Notes: generated by a model from the letters alone, not told the origin. A stretch of 64,000 nt of DNA from Halovulum marinum (GCF_009697225.1 NZ_WIND01000004.1:79065-143064), one strand, 5' to 3'; positions 37,679-47,163 are shown, counted from the stretch's first letter. Numbers and translations are program-made.

Positions 37679-38419
37679 ATGGCATCGCCGCCGAAACCAC
37701 CGCTGGACGACATCGCGCAGGCGCTTGGCGCCCGCGGCCCGGCCGTGGCCGGTGGCCCGGCCGCCAGCCGCATCTACGCCGACCTGCGGCAGCGCATCAT
37801 CGATCTGGAACTGAAGCCCGACACCACCATCGCGCGGCAGGAGCTGGCGCGCGGCTACGGCGCCAGCCAGACGCCGGTGCGCGAGGCGCTGCAGCTGCTG
37901 GAGCAGGACGGGCTGGTGCGGGTCCACCCGCAGTCGCGCACCGTGGTCGCGCGGATCAGCGCGCACCAGCTGCACGAGACGCATTTCCTGCGCGTCGCGC
38001 TGGAGACCGAGGTGGTGCGGCAACTGGCCGGCGCGCGCGACACGGCCGCCAGCGACCGCGCCCGCAGCCTGGTGCGGATGCAGCAGACGCTGCTCGGCGA
38101 TCCGGCGCAAATGGGGCTGTTCCTCGATCTCGACCGCGCCTTCCACGCCGGGCTGTTCGAGGCCGTCGGCATGCAGGGCCTGCACGCGCTGATGCTGCGC
38201 CGGCAGGGCCACCTGGCCCGCTGCCAGCGGCTGGAACTGCCGCGCGCCGGCAAGATGGTCGAGATCGTCACCGCCCACGCCGCCATCGTCGAGGCCATCG
38301 CCGCCGGCGATCCGGACGCCGCCGCGCGCGCGATGCGCGCGCATGTCACCGGCACGATCAACCGCGTCGCCGCGCTGCAGGCCGAGTTCCCGGATTATTT
38401 CGAACCCGCGCCGGCCTAG
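37679..38419 (+). CDS. GntR family regulator, FCD subclass (second of two)
   Basis: 246 residues: a 30-residue leader, winged helix (IYADLRQRIIDLELKPDT, TPVREALQLLEQDGLV) and FCD domain (LDLDRAFHAGLFEAVG, AHAAIVEAIAAGD, RAHVTGTINR) with metal-ligand-type residues Asp, His, His. It differs clearly from the gene at 36802, so it is not a recent duplicate. 142 bases separate them, enough for its own promoter. Role in the aldarate locus is assumed from position only. Confidence 0.86.
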   Translation: MASPPKPPLDDIAQALGARGPAVAGGPAASRIYADLRQRIIDLELKPDTTIARQELARGYGASQTPVREALQLLEQDGLVRVHPQSRTVVARISAHQLHETHFLRVALETEVVRQLAGARDTAASDRARSLVRMQQTLLGDPAQMGLFLDLDRAFHAGLFEAVGMQGLHALMLRRQGHLARCQRLELPRAGKMVEIVTAHAAIVEAIAAGDPDAAARAMRAHVTGTINRVAALQAEFPDYFEPAPA

Positions 38420-38441
38420 ACCCGCCCGCCTGCCGCCACGG

Positions 38442-38918
38442 CTAGGCGGCGTCGTAGCGCGTGAACACTTCGCTCTCGCCGCCCGCGCGGACCAGCAGCA
38501 CGTCGAACGCCTCGCGCTGGTCCTCGGGGCCCATCCCGGGCGAGCCGTAGGGCATTCCGGGCACCGCCAGGCCGACCGCCTCGGGGCGCTCCGAAAGCAG
38601 CCGCCGGATGTCGGCCACCGGCACATGGCCCTCGATGACATAGCCCTCGACCTTGCCGGTGTGGCACGATGCCAGCTCGGCCGGAATGCCGTTCTCCAGC
38701 TTGTAGCGCGCCAGCTGCGCGCCGACCGCCGCCTCGGTCGTCACGTCGAAACCCTCGGCCTCGAGGATCTCGATCCAGCCCGCGCAGCAGCCGCAGTTCG
38801 GGTCCTTCATGACATGGATCGCAGGCACCGCCGCGCGGCCGGGGCGGGGCAGGACAAGCGCCAGCGCCAGGGCCCCGGCAGAGGTCAGGACGGCGCGGCG
38901 GGTCAGGATGTTCGGCAT
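38442..38918 (-). CDS. DUF411 family metal-binding-type protein, Tat-exported
   Basis: 158 residues with a twin-arginine-like leader (TRRAVLTSAGALALALVLPR) and a DUF411 domain: MKDPNCGCCAGW near the start, then SCHTGKVEGYVIEGHVPV and GLAVPGMPYGSPGM. Such proteins are often found with copper-handling genes, the Cys/His residues being likely copper ligands, but no copper gene is adjacent here. ATG 38918 is chosen with GGAG eight bases upstream; the GTG nine bases further upstream overlaps that site. Confidence 0.87.
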   Translation of the reverse strand: MPNILTRRAVLTSAGALALALVLPRPGRAAVPAIHVMKDPNCGCCAGWIEILEAEGFDVTTEAAVGAQLARYKLENGIPAELASCHTGKVEGYVIEGHVPVADIRRLLSERPEAVGLAVPGMPYGSPGMGPEDQREAFDVLLVRAGGESEVFTRYDAA

Positions 38919-39409
38919 TCTCGGCACTCCATGGTTCGGCGACTTCCGGCGCCGCGGCGATCCGCGGGCGGGCCTCAGGCCGGCTCACCGGACCGGCGGC
39001 ACGGGTGAAGCCGGCGCGCGCGCGGTCTCGCGGCCCCGGACGCAGCAATATGGGCGGGTCGCGCGACAAGTCACGTCGTTTCCGCGCTCCCCGGGCCGTG
39101 GCGGGAAACCGCACAGCTGCCGACCGAACGTCGTGCTGCGCCCTCAAGCCGGCGGACGGTCAGGCGCGGATCCGCGCCGGCCGCGGCGAACCGAAGTCCG
39201 CCGCCGCTGCGGGAACTGTCGACCGAAGTGTCGTCATGGGTCGCAGGATAGCTATCTTTCGACAAGATCGGGATCATGATCCGGTTCTTGATCGTTAGGG
39301 CGTTCAAATCCTCGCCTTCAGGCCGGATGAACGCAAACTTCGGGGATGATTTCTCTCTCCGGCGCGGCGACGATTGCCGCAGAAAGCCAGCTCAGCACCC
39401 GGAGGATCC
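38919..39409. promoter_or_regulatory. 491 bp control region ahead of the PLP/opine operon, with GGATCATGATCC palindrome
   Basis: No gene is visible. Near the 3' end the composition becomes AT-richer (39240-39360). A perfect 12 bp palindrome, GGATCATGATCC, is at 39271-39282, about 128 bases ahead of the start at 39410, with the similar TTGATC at 39288. It is the best operator candidate for the ten-gene operon. A GGAGGATCC RBS precedes the first ATG. Confidence 0.5.
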
Positions 39410-40870
39410 ATGTCCCTGTTCGCCGAATTCACCCGCGATCTTGCCAGCCGCGATCCGGTCGCGGCGCTGCGCGACGGGCTGATCGGCGAAGACGCGGTCG
39501 TGGACGGCCCGTTCGGCGCCCGGCCGCTGGTCTACGCCGACCATGTCGCCTCGGGGCGGGCGCTGGCCCAGGTCGAGGATTTCATCCGCGACCGCGTGCT
39601 GCCCTACTACGCCAACAGCCACACCGAGGCATCCCATTGCGGCGCGTTTTGCACCCGCCTGCGCGAGGAGGGCCGCGCCCGAATCGCCCGACTGGTCGGC
39701 GCGGACGAGGGTCGCAGCGTGGTGTTCGCGGGCGCCGGCGCGACCCACGGGCTGAACCGGATCGCGGGCCTGCTGGACATCCCCGGGGTCCGCGCGGCGG
39801 GCGGCCGCGCCGTGGTGCTGGTCGGCCCGTACGAGCACCATTCCAACCTGCTGCCCTGGCGCGAAAGCGGCGCCGAGGTGGTCGAGATCCCCGAGGCCGC
39901 GGCCGGCGGGCCGGACCTGGACGCGCTGCGGGCGGAACTGCGCGCCGCGCAGGGCGCCGCGCTGATCGTCGGCGCGTTCTCGGCGGCGTCGAACGTCACC
40001 GGCATCCTGACCGACACCGACGCGGTCACCCGCCTGCTGAAGGCGCACGGCGCGCTGGCGGTCTGGGACTACGCCTGCGGCGCGCCCTACATCGCCATGG
40101 ACATGGGCGGCGCGCCGGACTGCCGGAAGGACGCGATCGTGTTCTCGGCGCACAAGTTCGCCGGCGGGCCCGGCGCCTCGGGCGTGGCGGTGATCCGCGA
40201 CGCGATCGCCCGCCGCGCCACGCCGACCCTGCCCGGCGGCGGCACCGTCAGCTTCGTCTCGCCCTGGGCGCACGTCTATTCCGGCGACCTGGCCCACCGC
40301 GAGGAGGGCGGCACCCCGAATGTCGTCGGCGACATCCGCGCCGCGCTGGTGATGCTGGCCAAGGCGGCCATCGGCCAGGACCGGCTGGACGCGCGGCTGC
40401 GGGCGCTGCGCGCGCGGGCGCTGTCGGTCTGGTCGCGCAACCCGGCGATCGAGCTGCTGGGCAATCCCGCCGCGCCCGCCCTGCCGGTGTTCTCGTTCCG
40501 TGTCCGCGACCGGCGCGGCGGCCATGTCCACCACCAGTTCTTCACCCGGCTGCTGTCCGACCTGCACGGCATCCAGGCGCGCGGCGGCTGCGCCTGCGCC
40601 GGCAGCTATGCGCACCGGCTGCTGGGGCTGGACCGGGCGGCGTCGGACCGGATGCTGGCGGCCATAGCCGCCGGGCGCGAGACCGAGAAGCCGGGCTGGG
40701 TGCGGCTGAACCTGTCGCCGCTGATGACCGACGCGAAGGCGGATTTCGTCATTTCGCGGGTGGACGATCTTGCGCGCGATGCCGCAGACTACCGCCCGCA
40801 TTACACAGTCGACGAACGCACCGCGCGCTTCACGCCGCGCACCGCCAGACCGGAGACGATCGCAAGATGA
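39410..40870 (+). CDS. class V aminotransferase / cysteine-desulfurase-like PLP enzyme
   Basis: 486-residue fold-type I PLP enzyme. Schiff-base Lys249 in SAHKFAGGPG, ring-stacking His143 in EHHSN, Asp220 in VWDYACGAP. A Cys-rich motif RGGCACAGSY (Cys394, Cys396) lies where cysteine desulfurases carry the catalytic or structural Cys loop. It is longer than SufS/IscS (~400), with an extra C-terminal ~80 residues. It could remove sulfur, selenium or an amino group from a modified amino acid; the exact reaction is unknown. First gene of a ten-gene operon, stop overlapping the MFS gene (ATGA). Confidence 0.85.
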   Translation: MSLFAEFTRDLASRDPVAALRDGLIGEDAVVDGPFGARPLVYADHVASGRALAQVEDFIRDRVLPYYANSHTEASHCGAFCTRLREEGRARIARLVGADEGRSVVFAGAGATHGLNRIAGLLDIPGVRAAGGRAVVLVGPYEHHSNLLPWRESGAEVVEIPEAAAGGPDLDALRAELRAAQGAALIVGAFSAASNVTGILTDTDAVTRLLKAHGALAVWDYACGAPYIAMDMGGAPDCRKDAIVFSAHKFAGGPGASGVAVIRDAIARRATPTLPGGGTVSFVSPWAHVYSGDLAHREEGGTPNVVGDIRAALVMLAKAAIGQDRLDARLRALRARALSVWSRNPAIELLGNPAAPALPVFSFRVRDRRGGHVHHQFFTRLLSDLHGIQARGGCACAGSYAHRLLGLDRAASDRMLAAIAAGRETEKPGWVRLNLSPLMTDAKADFVISRVDDLARDAADYRPHYTVDERTARFTPRTARPETIAR

Positions 40871-42207
40871 GCTCGCCTTTCCGCCACGCCGGATTCCGTA
40901 CCTTCTACGCCGCGCAGATCCTGTCGCTGGTCGGCATCGGGCTGATGACCGTGTCGCTGTCGCTGAGCGCGTTCTCGTTCGGCGGCGTCGCCGCGGGCGG
41001 CTGGATCTTCGGCGGCCTGCTGGCGATCAAGATGGTGGCCTATGTGCTGATCGCGCCGGTGGCCGAGACGCTGCTGGCGCCGCTGCCGCGGCGCGCGACG
41101 CTGGTCGGCATCGACCTGATCCGGCTGGCGATGGTCGGCGCGATGGGGCTGGCCGGCGCACCGTGGCAGATCGCGCTGCTGGTGTTCCTGTTCTTCGCCG
41201 CCTCGTCGGGGTTCACGCCGCTGTTCCAGGCCACCCTGCCCGAGATGCTGCCCGAGGAGGAAACCTATACCCGCGCGCTGGGCCTGTCGCGGCTGGCCTA
41301 CACGCTCGAGGCGATCCTCAGCCCCGCCATCGCCGCGCTGGCGCTGACGCTGGTGCCGGCGAACGCGCTGTTCTTTCTTGCGGCGCTGGCGTTCCTGGGC
41401 TCGATGCTGGCGCTGGCCGTGACCGCGCTGCCGGCCGCCGCGCCGGCGATCAAGGCGCCGTTCCTGCGCCGGGTCTCGAAGGGGATGACGATCTACTTCC
41501 GCACGCCCCGGTTGCGCGGGCTGTTCCTGCTGAACCTCGCGCTGTCGCTGGCGATGGCCTGGGTGATCGTCAACACCGTGGTCTATGCCGGCAAGCACCT
41601 GGGCGCGCCCGAGCGCTACTACACCCTGCTGATGGGCTGCTACGGCGTCGGCGCGGCGGCGGCGGCGCTGATCGTGCCCCGGCTGCTCGACCGCGCCACC
41701 GCGCGCGGGGTGATGGCGGGCGGCGCCTTCCTGTTCGCGGCGCTGGGGCTGCTGGTGCTGGCGCCGCTGCCGCTGCCGGCGCTGATGCTGCTCTGGGCGG
41801 GCTTCGGCGCCGCCTCGTCGATGGTGCTGACGCCCGGCGGGCTGGTGCTGGTGCGCTCGGCGGCGTCGGCGGACCGCCCGGCGATCTTCGCGGCGCAGTT
41901 CTCGCTGTCGCACGCCGGCTGGCTGCTGGCCTATCCGCTGGCGGGCTGGCTGGGATCCGTGACAAGCCCGGGGGCGGCGATGGCGGTGCTCAGCCTGGCC
42001 TGTGCCGCGGTGGCGCTGGCCGGGCTCCGGGCCTGGCCCGCCGACGATCCGGCGGAACGGGCGCACAGCCACCCGGACCTGCCGCCGGAGCATCCGCACC
42101 TGCGCGCGCACCCGGCCGACGGCGGCAGACGCCGGCATGTGCATGCCTTCGTGATCGACGATCTGCACCGGGTCTGGCCGGGCCGCGCCGCGGCGCAGGA
42201 CGCATGA
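40867..42207 (+). CDS. MFS transporter with His-rich C-terminal tail
   Basis: 446 residues, 10-12 transmembrane helices, starting FRHAGFRTFYAAQILSLVGIG, typical of the MFS_3/enterobactin-exporter type. The ~45-residue cytoplasmic tail is His-rich (HSHPDLPPEHPHLRAH, then RRRHVHAF) and ends VIDDLHRVWP. The tail suggests metal sensing or a metal-bound cargo. It overlaps the PLP gene by ATGA and precedes the flavoprotein gene by 19 bases, so it probably exports or imports the product or substrate of this operon. Confidence 0.87.
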   Translation: MSSPFRHAGFRTFYAAQILSLVGIGLMTVSLSLSAFSFGGVAAGGWIFGGLLAIKMVAYVLIAPVAETLLAPLPRRATLVGIDLIRLAMVGAMGLAGAPWQIALLVFLFFAASSGFTPLFQATLPEMLPEEETYTRALGLSRLAYTLEAILSPAIAALALTLVPANALFFLAALAFLGSMLALAVTALPAAAPAIKAPFLRRVSKGMTIYFRTPRLRGLFLLNLALSLAMAWVIVNTVVYAGKHLGAPERYYTLLMGCYGVGAAAAALIVPRLLDRATARGVMAGGAFLFAALGLLVLAPLPLPALMLLWAGFGAASSMVLTPGGLVLVRSAASADRPAIFAAQFSLSHAGWLLAYPLAGWLGSVTSPGAAMAVLSLACAAVALAGLRAWPADDPAERAHSHPDLPPEHPHLRAHPADGGRRRHVHAFVIDDLHRVWPGRAAAQDA

Positions 42208-42226
42208 GAAAGGACCACCGCCGGAC

Positions 42227-43708
42227 ATGACGAACAGCAGCTCTTCCCCGACCGACGGCCAGGGCCTCGCGGCGCTGACGGCCCGCCTGCACGAGGATCT
42301 CGGCTTCCTGTGCTATCCCGGCAAGGCGTGGGTGCCGCCGCGCGCGGTGGACGGCCGGCAGGTCGAGGACGTGGTGATCATCGGCGGCGGCATGTGCGGC
42401 CTGGTGGCGTGGCTGGCGCTGCGCACCGGCGGGCTGCACCGGGTGCGGATGCTGGACCGCGCCCCCGCCGGGCTGGAAGGGCCGTGGCTGAACTATGCCC
42501 GGATGGAGACGCTGCGCTCGCCCAAGCAGCTGACCGGCCCCGCCTTCGGCCTCGGTGCGCTGACCTTCCAGGCGTGGTACCGCGCCCAGTTCGGCGCGAA
42601 GTCGTGGGAACTGCTGCACCGGATCCCGCGCCCGATGTGGATGGACTACCTGCGCTGGTACCGCGACGCGCTGGCGGTGCCGATCGAGAACGGCGTCTCG
42701 GTCGACCGGGTGGAACCGCAGGGCGACCTGCTGCGGCTGACGGTCTCGGGCGCGGCAGAGGGCACGATCCTGACCCGCAAGCTGGTGATGGCGACGGGGC
42801 GCGACGGCACCGGGCGGCCGAACATCCCCGGCTTCATGCAGGGCCTGCCCCGGCACCTGTGGGCGCACAGCTCGGACGATATCGACTTTGCCGCGCTGAA
42901 GGGCCGCAAGGTCGCGGTGATCGGCGTCGGCGCCTCTGCCGTGGACAACGCCGCCGAGGCGCTGGAGCATGGCGCGGCCGAGGTGCGCCACCTGATCCGC
43001 CGCCCGGAAATGCCGACGATCAACAAGATGATGGGCATCGGCAGCTTCGGCTTCACCAGCGGCTACGCGGGCCTTCCCGACGAATGGCGCTGGCGCTTCA
43101 TGCACTACAGCTTCGCCACCCAGACCCCGCCGCCGCACGGCTCGACCCTGCGGGTCAGCCGGCACCCGAACGCGCGTTTCCACTTCGGCAAGGCCACCAC
43201 CCGCGTGACCGAGGAAGGCAGCGGCGTGCGCATCCACTTCGCCGACGGCACCAGTTACCTTGCGGATTTCCTGATCCTCGGCACCGGCTTCGTCACCGAC
43301 CCCAAGCAGCGCGTCGAATTCGGCGCGGCGGCCGAGATGATCCAGCTGTGGCAGGACGTCTACACGCCCCCCGCGGACGAGGCCGACGCCGATCTGGGCC
43401 GGTTCCCCTACCTCAACCCCGACTTCACCTTCCGCGAGAAGGTGCCGGGCCAGGCCCCGTGGCTGGGCAATGTCTACTGCTTCAACTACGGCGCGACGGC
43501 GAGCCTCGGCAAGGTCAGCGGCGACATTCCCGGTGTTTCGGACGGGGCGGCGTGGCTGGCGCGCGAGATCGCGGCCAGGCTCTATGCCGAGGACGTCGAA
43601 CAGCACTGGCAGGGGATGCAGGATTATGCGACCCCCGAACTGACCGGCGAAGAATGGACGCCGACGGAGCTGCCGTCGGAAGACGACAAGAAAGGCAAGG
43701 TGGCGTGA
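42227..43708 (+). CDS. FAD/NAD(P)-binding oxidoreductase, flavin monooxygenase-like
   Basis: 493 residues with FAD motif IIGGGMCGLVAW (51-62) and an internal NAD(P)H motif VIGVGASAVDNAAE (231-244), the arrangement of class B flavin monooxygenases and N-hydroxylases. The linking ATG motif ILGTGFVTD is near 350. The classical FxGxxxHxxxY/F fingerprint between the two is not obvious (LPRHLWAHSSDDIDF is the nearest), so it may be a divergent oxidase. In this cluster it could oxidise the nitrogen or sulfur of an amino acid derivative. Stop overlaps the next start (GTGA). Confidence 0.82.
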   Translation: MTNSSSSPTDGQGLAALTARLHEDLGFLCYPGKAWVPPRAVDGRQVEDVVIIGGGMCGLVAWLALRTGGLHRVRMLDRAPAGLEGPWLNYARMETLRSPKQLTGPAFGLGALTFQAWYRAQFGAKSWELLHRIPRPMWMDYLRWYRDALAVPIENGVSVDRVEPQGDLLRLTVSGAAEGTILTRKLVMATGRDGTGRPNIPGFMQGLPRHLWAHSSDDIDFAALKGRKVAVIGVGASAVDNAAEALEHGAAEVRHLIRRPEMPTINKMMGIGSFGFTSGYAGLPDEWRWRFMHYSFATQTPPPHGSTLRVSRHPNARFHFGKATTRVTEEGSGVRIHFADGTSYLADFLILGTGFVTDPKQRVEFGAAAEMIQLWQDVYTPPADEADADLGRFPYLNPDFTFREKVPGQAPWLGNVYCFNYGATASLGKVSGDIPGVSDGAAWLAREIAARLYAEDVEQHWQGMQDYATPELTGEEWTPTELPSEDDKKGKVA

Positions 43709-44193
43709 GCGACATCTGGACGACAACCGCCGTCGCCGCGGGCGGCGCGACCGAAGGCGGCCCCGCCTCGGGCGCGGTAGGCCTGCGGGCGAAGGTGATG
43801 GAAATGACCCGGACCGCCGAGGACGCGGTGCTGGCCCCGGCCGATCCCGGCGCCTGGCCGCACGACCTGCGCGCCGCGCTGGCCGTCCGCATCGCCCGGC
43901 TGAACGCCGCCGGGGACGTCGCCGTCCGCTATGCCGCCCGGATGCAGGGCGACGAATTCGCCGCCCTCGCGGACCCGGCCGAAACCGGCGCGGCGCTTGG
44001 CCTGTCACATGTCGTCACCTTCATGGACAAGGTCGCCGCCAGGCCGCGCGACATCGCGGCCGGGGATATCTCGGCCCTGCAAGCGGCGGGCGTGGCCGAC
44101 GCCGACATCGTGCGCCTGTGCGAGCTGAACGCCTTCCTCGCCTACCAGCTTCGGCTGATCGCCGGGCTGAAACTGATGACGGGAGCGGCGTGA
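43705..44193 (+). CDS. CMD-domain protein, Avi_7170-like (partner of next gene)
   Basis: 162 residues, GTG start overlapping the previous stop. Helical carboxymuconolactone-decarboxylase-like domain (LRAKVMEMTRTAEDAVL, DLRAALAVRIARLNA, ADADIVRLCELNAFLAYQLR) without the Cys pair, so catalytically incomplete by itself. It resembles the protein usually encoded right beside the AhpD-like partner (recalled as TIGRFAM pair Avi_7170/Avi_7169); together they look like a split two-domain peroxidase-related protein. Function of the pair is undescribed to my knowledge. Confidence 0.75.
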   Translation: MSDIWTTTAVAAGGATEGGPASGAVGLRAKVMEMTRTAEDAVLAPADPGAWPHDLRAALAVRIARLNAAGDVAVRYAARMQGDEFAALADPAETGAALGLSHVVTFMDKVAARPRDIAAGDISALQAAGVADADIVRLCELNAFLAYQLRLIAGLKLMTGAA

Positions 44194-44780
44194 TGGCCAA
44201 GATCGTGCACAAGTTCACCCGCGACGTGCCGCACTGGCAACCGCGCGTGACCCCGGTGAACCTGGAGGAGGCGACCGAGGCGCAGCTCGAGGCGCTTCAG
44301 GTCACGCCGTCGAACACGAAGGTTTCCGATTACGTCCTGACGCTGGCCCATGACGTCGAGTCGCTGAAGGTGCGCTCGCCGCTGTTCAACGCGATCATGT
44401 ACGACAAGGGCGGGCTGGGCCGCGCCGGGCGCGAGATCGGCGCGCTGGCCGCCTCGATGGTCAACCGCTGCGTCTATTGCGCCGCCGTCCACGCCGCCCG
44501 CCACGCGCAGCTGGAAAAAAGCACCGAGCTGACCGACAAGCTGTTCGAAAAGGGCGCGGACGCCGACCTGGACCCGCGCGACCGGGCGATCTTCGACTTC
44601 GCCCGCAAGCTGTCCGACTGCCCCTCGCAGGCCGATGCGGACGACATGCAGGCGCTGCGCGACGCCGGGCTGGACGAGGACGAGATCCTCGACCTGATCC
44701 TGTCGGCTTCGCTGTTCGGCTGGGCCAACCGGCTGATGCACGTCCTCGGCGATCCCGTCAGAACCGAGGTGGACGCATGA
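44193..44780 (+). CDS. alkylhydroperoxidase (AhpD-like) domain protein, Avi_7169-like
   Basis: 195 residues with the AhpD active-site motif RCVYCAAVHAARH (Cys93, Cys96, His100), and Glu82 upstream in the expected proton-relay position. Such proteins reduce hydroperoxides or act as disulfide reductases. Its ATG shares one base with the previous stop (TGATG) and its stop overlaps the opine-dehydrogenase start by ATGA, indicating tight coupling. With the preceding gene it forms a non-catalytic/catalytic CMD pair. Confidence 0.82.
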   Translation: MAKIVHKFTRDVPHWQPRVTPVNLEEATEAQLEALQVTPSNTKVSDYVLTLAHDVESLKVRSPLFNAIMYDKGGLGRAGREIGALAASMVNRCVYCAAVHAARHAQLEKSTELTDKLFEKGADADLDPRDRAIFDFARKLSDCPSQADADDMQALRDAGLDEDEILDLILSASLFGWANRLMHVLGDPVRTEVDA

Positions 44781-45895
44781 GCACCGATCCGATCCGCGTC
44801 GGCATCGCCGGCGCAGGCTCCATCGCCATGGCCAGCGCCGTGCTGGTCGAGCGCAACGGCCACCGCGCAACGCTCTGGTCGCCCTCGGGCAAGGGCACCA
44901 CCGAGCTTGGCGGCGAGGGCGCGCTGGAGGCCACCGGCGCGGTCGAAGGCCGCTTCTCTCCGGCCGTCGCGGGCAGCGCGCAGGCGCTGGCCGAGGGTGC
45001 GGACGTGATCCTGATCGCCCTGCCGGGCTATGGCCACAAGACGGTGATGGAGGCGCTTGCCCCGCACCTGCGCGAGGGCCAGCAGGTGATCGTCTCGTCC
45101 CACTGCTCGTTCGGCGCCCTCTACCTGGGCAGGCTGCTGGCGGAGCGCGGCCTGACCCTGCCGATCACCGCCTGGGGCACCACCGCCGCCACCGGTCGGC
45201 GCCAGTCGGGCACCCACGTCAAGGTCAACACCGTGCGCGCCCGCATCGACATGTGCACCGTGCCGGTGGAGCGGCAGGACCAGGCGCTGGCCACCTGCAC
45301 CGCACTGTTCGGCGAGGTGTTCGTGCCCCGCGACGGGTTGCTGGCGATCACGCTGTCGAACCTCAATCCGCAGAACCACATGGGCATCGCCCTGGGCAAC
45401 ATGACCCGGATGGAGCGCGGCGAGGACTGGAGCCAGGGCCAGAACGTCACCCCCAACGTCGGCCGCCTGCTGGAACGGCTCGACGAGGAACGGCTGGCGA
45501 TCGCAAAGGCGCTGGGGCTGGAGGTCAAGACCATCTTCGAGCACTTCCACCAGTCGTTCCACGTCCCCGTCGGCTCGATCGCGGACATGAACCGGCAGAT
45601 GCACGCCGAGGGCAACGGCGGCACCGGCCCCGCCACCGCCGACAGCCGCTATGTGACCGAGGACGTGCCCTACGGGCTGTGCCAGACCGTCGTGCTGGGC
45701 GAGCTCGCGGGCCGTCCGGCGGTGCTGCACCAGGCCGGGGTCGAGATCTTCTCGGCGATGTACGGGCGCGACTTCGCCGCCGAAAACGCGCTTCTCGAAG
45801 CGCTGCGCCTGCGCGAGTATGCGCTCGGGGACCTTGCGCTGGCGGCGCGCACCGGGCAGCTTCCGCGGCGCGCGCCGCACCAGGCCTCCGCATGA
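44777..45895 (+). CDS. NAD/NADP octopine/nopaline (opine) dehydrogenase family protein
   Basis: 372 residues. N-terminal Rossmann motif GIAGAGSIAMASA (9-21) and the C-terminal octopine-DH helical domain with NLNPQNHMGIALGN, in which His201 and the Asn-Pro frame match the opine-dehydrogenase catalytic motif N-P-x-x-H. Such enzymes condense an amino acid with a 2-oxoacid reductively, or split the secondary amine oxidatively. The reaction here is unknown; with an importer downstream, oxidative breakdown of an imported opine-like compound is the simplest reading. 70 bases precede the SBP gene. Confidence 0.85.
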   Translation: MSTDPIRVGIAGAGSIAMASAVLVERNGHRATLWSPSGKGTTELGGEGALEATGAVEGRFSPAVAGSAQALAEGADVILIALPGYGHKTVMEALAPHLREGQQVIVSSHCSFGALYLGRLLAERGLTLPITAWGTTAATGRRQSGTHVKVNTVRARIDMCTVPVERQDQALATCTALFGEVFVPRDGLLAITLSNLNPQNHMGIALGNMTRMERGEDWSQGQNVTPNVGRLLERLDEERLAIAKALGLEVKTIFEHFHQSFHVPVGSIADMNRQMHAEGNGGTGPATADSRYVTEDVPYGLCQTVVLGELAGRPAVLHQAGVEIFSAMYGRDFAAENALLEALRLREYALGDLALAARTGQLPRRAPHQASA

Positions 45896-45965
45896 CCGGG
45901 CAGCAGAGGGCCGTCAGAGCCCGCGACCAACACAGAAGACCGCATACCAACAAGGAGAAAAACGT

Positions 45966-47072
45966 ATGACCAAGCTGATCATCGACCGCCGCCGCTTCAT
46001 CGGCACCGCGGCCGCCACCGCCGGCGCGCTTGCCTCGCCGGCCTACATTGGCCGCGCCCGCGCGCAGGGCGGCGAGGTCAACGTCTGGACCTATGCCGAC
46101 TTCGTGCCCGAGTCGTTCAAGGAGCAGTTCGAGGCCGACACCGGCATCAAGGTGAACATCCGCCTGGTCGATGACCAGGGCAAGCAGTTCAACCTGCTGG
46201 CCGCCGAGCAGCCGAACCCGACCGCCGACATCGTCACCGTCGCCGGCCACCGCTTCCTGCAGTTCATCGACAGCGAACTGCTGGCGCCGCTGGACACCGG
46301 CCGGCTGTCGAACTGGGGCACGATCAACCCGGTCTATTCGGAAAGCGACTGGTCGACCATCAACGGCAACAAGTGGGGCGCGCCGATCCTGTCCGGCATG
46401 GAAGTGCTGGCCTACAACTCCGAGATGGTGCCGGACGAGGACACCAGAAGCTGGGAGCCGTTCTTCTCGGACAAATACGCCAAGCAGACCGCCTATGTCA
46501 TCCAGGACATGCTGTCGATCGTCATGCTGATGCAGGGCAACGACGGCAACATGGTCGAGTACATGGGCGATCCCGACCGCGCCGCCGAGGTGGTGGCCCA
46601 GGCCCGCGACTTCCTGATCGAGAAGAAGCCGCTGGTGCGCAAGTACTACGACGGCGGCGCCGAGGTGCAGCAGATGTTCGTCAACCAGGACATCACCATG
46701 GCCTGCGCCTGGAACGGCCCGATCGCGGCGCTGATGGCCGACGGCTTCCCGGTGTCGATGACGATCCCGAAAGAAGGCAGCTACGGCTTCGTCTACACCT
46801 ACAACGTGGCCAACAACGCGCCCAACGCCGACAACGCCTACACCTTCCTCGACGCGATCCTGGCCTCGCCCGAGATCGGCGCGGCGATGACCTCGGCCTC
46901 GGGCTTCATCTCGACCTTCAAGGGCGCCGAGCAGCATCTGACCGAGGCCGAGAAGGCCGCGACCTCGTTCACCGACGAGGAACTGGCCGGCATGCGCTTC
47001 TTCCGCGCCGAGGCGAACGATCTGAAGTACAGCCTGGTCGATCCGGCGGTCGAGGCGATCAAGGCCGCCTGA
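45966..47072 (+). CDS. ABC transporter substrate-binding protein, polyamine/opine type, Tat-exported
   Basis: 368 residues with a twin-arginine leader (DRRRFIGTAAATAGALA, cleavage near ARAQG), then the PotD/PotF-like fold: VNVWTYADFVPESFKEQFEAD, TADIVTVAGHRFLQF, NKWGAPILSGMEVLAYNSEM. The family binds polyamines, opines and related cationic ligands. RBS AAGGAG lies eight bases before ATG. Start of the importer half of the operon. Confidence 0.9.
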   Translation: MTKLIIDRRRFIGTAAATAGALASPAYIGRARAQGGEVNVWTYADFVPESFKEQFEADTGIKVNIRLVDDQGKQFNLLAAEQPNPTADIVTVAGHRFLQFIDSELLAPLDTGRLSNWGTINPVYSESDWSTINGNKWGAPILSGMEVLAYNSEMVPDEDTRSWEPFFSDKYAKQTAYVIQDMLSIVMLMQGNDGNMVEYMGDPDRAAEVVAQARDFLIEKKPLVRKYYDGGAEVQQMFVNQDITMACAWNGPIAALMADGFPVSMTIPKEGSYGFVYTYNVANNAPNADNAYTFLDAILASPEIGAAMTSASGFISTFKGAEQHLTEAEKAATSFTDEELAGMRFFRAEANDLKYSLVDPAVEAIKAA

Positions 47073-47163
47073 TCCCGCCTTTCGGCACGTCACCCGGCGG
47101 CCCGGCGCGACATCGGGCCGCCGCCCCCGGCGCGGATACCGCAGTCCGGCAGAGGACGAATAC

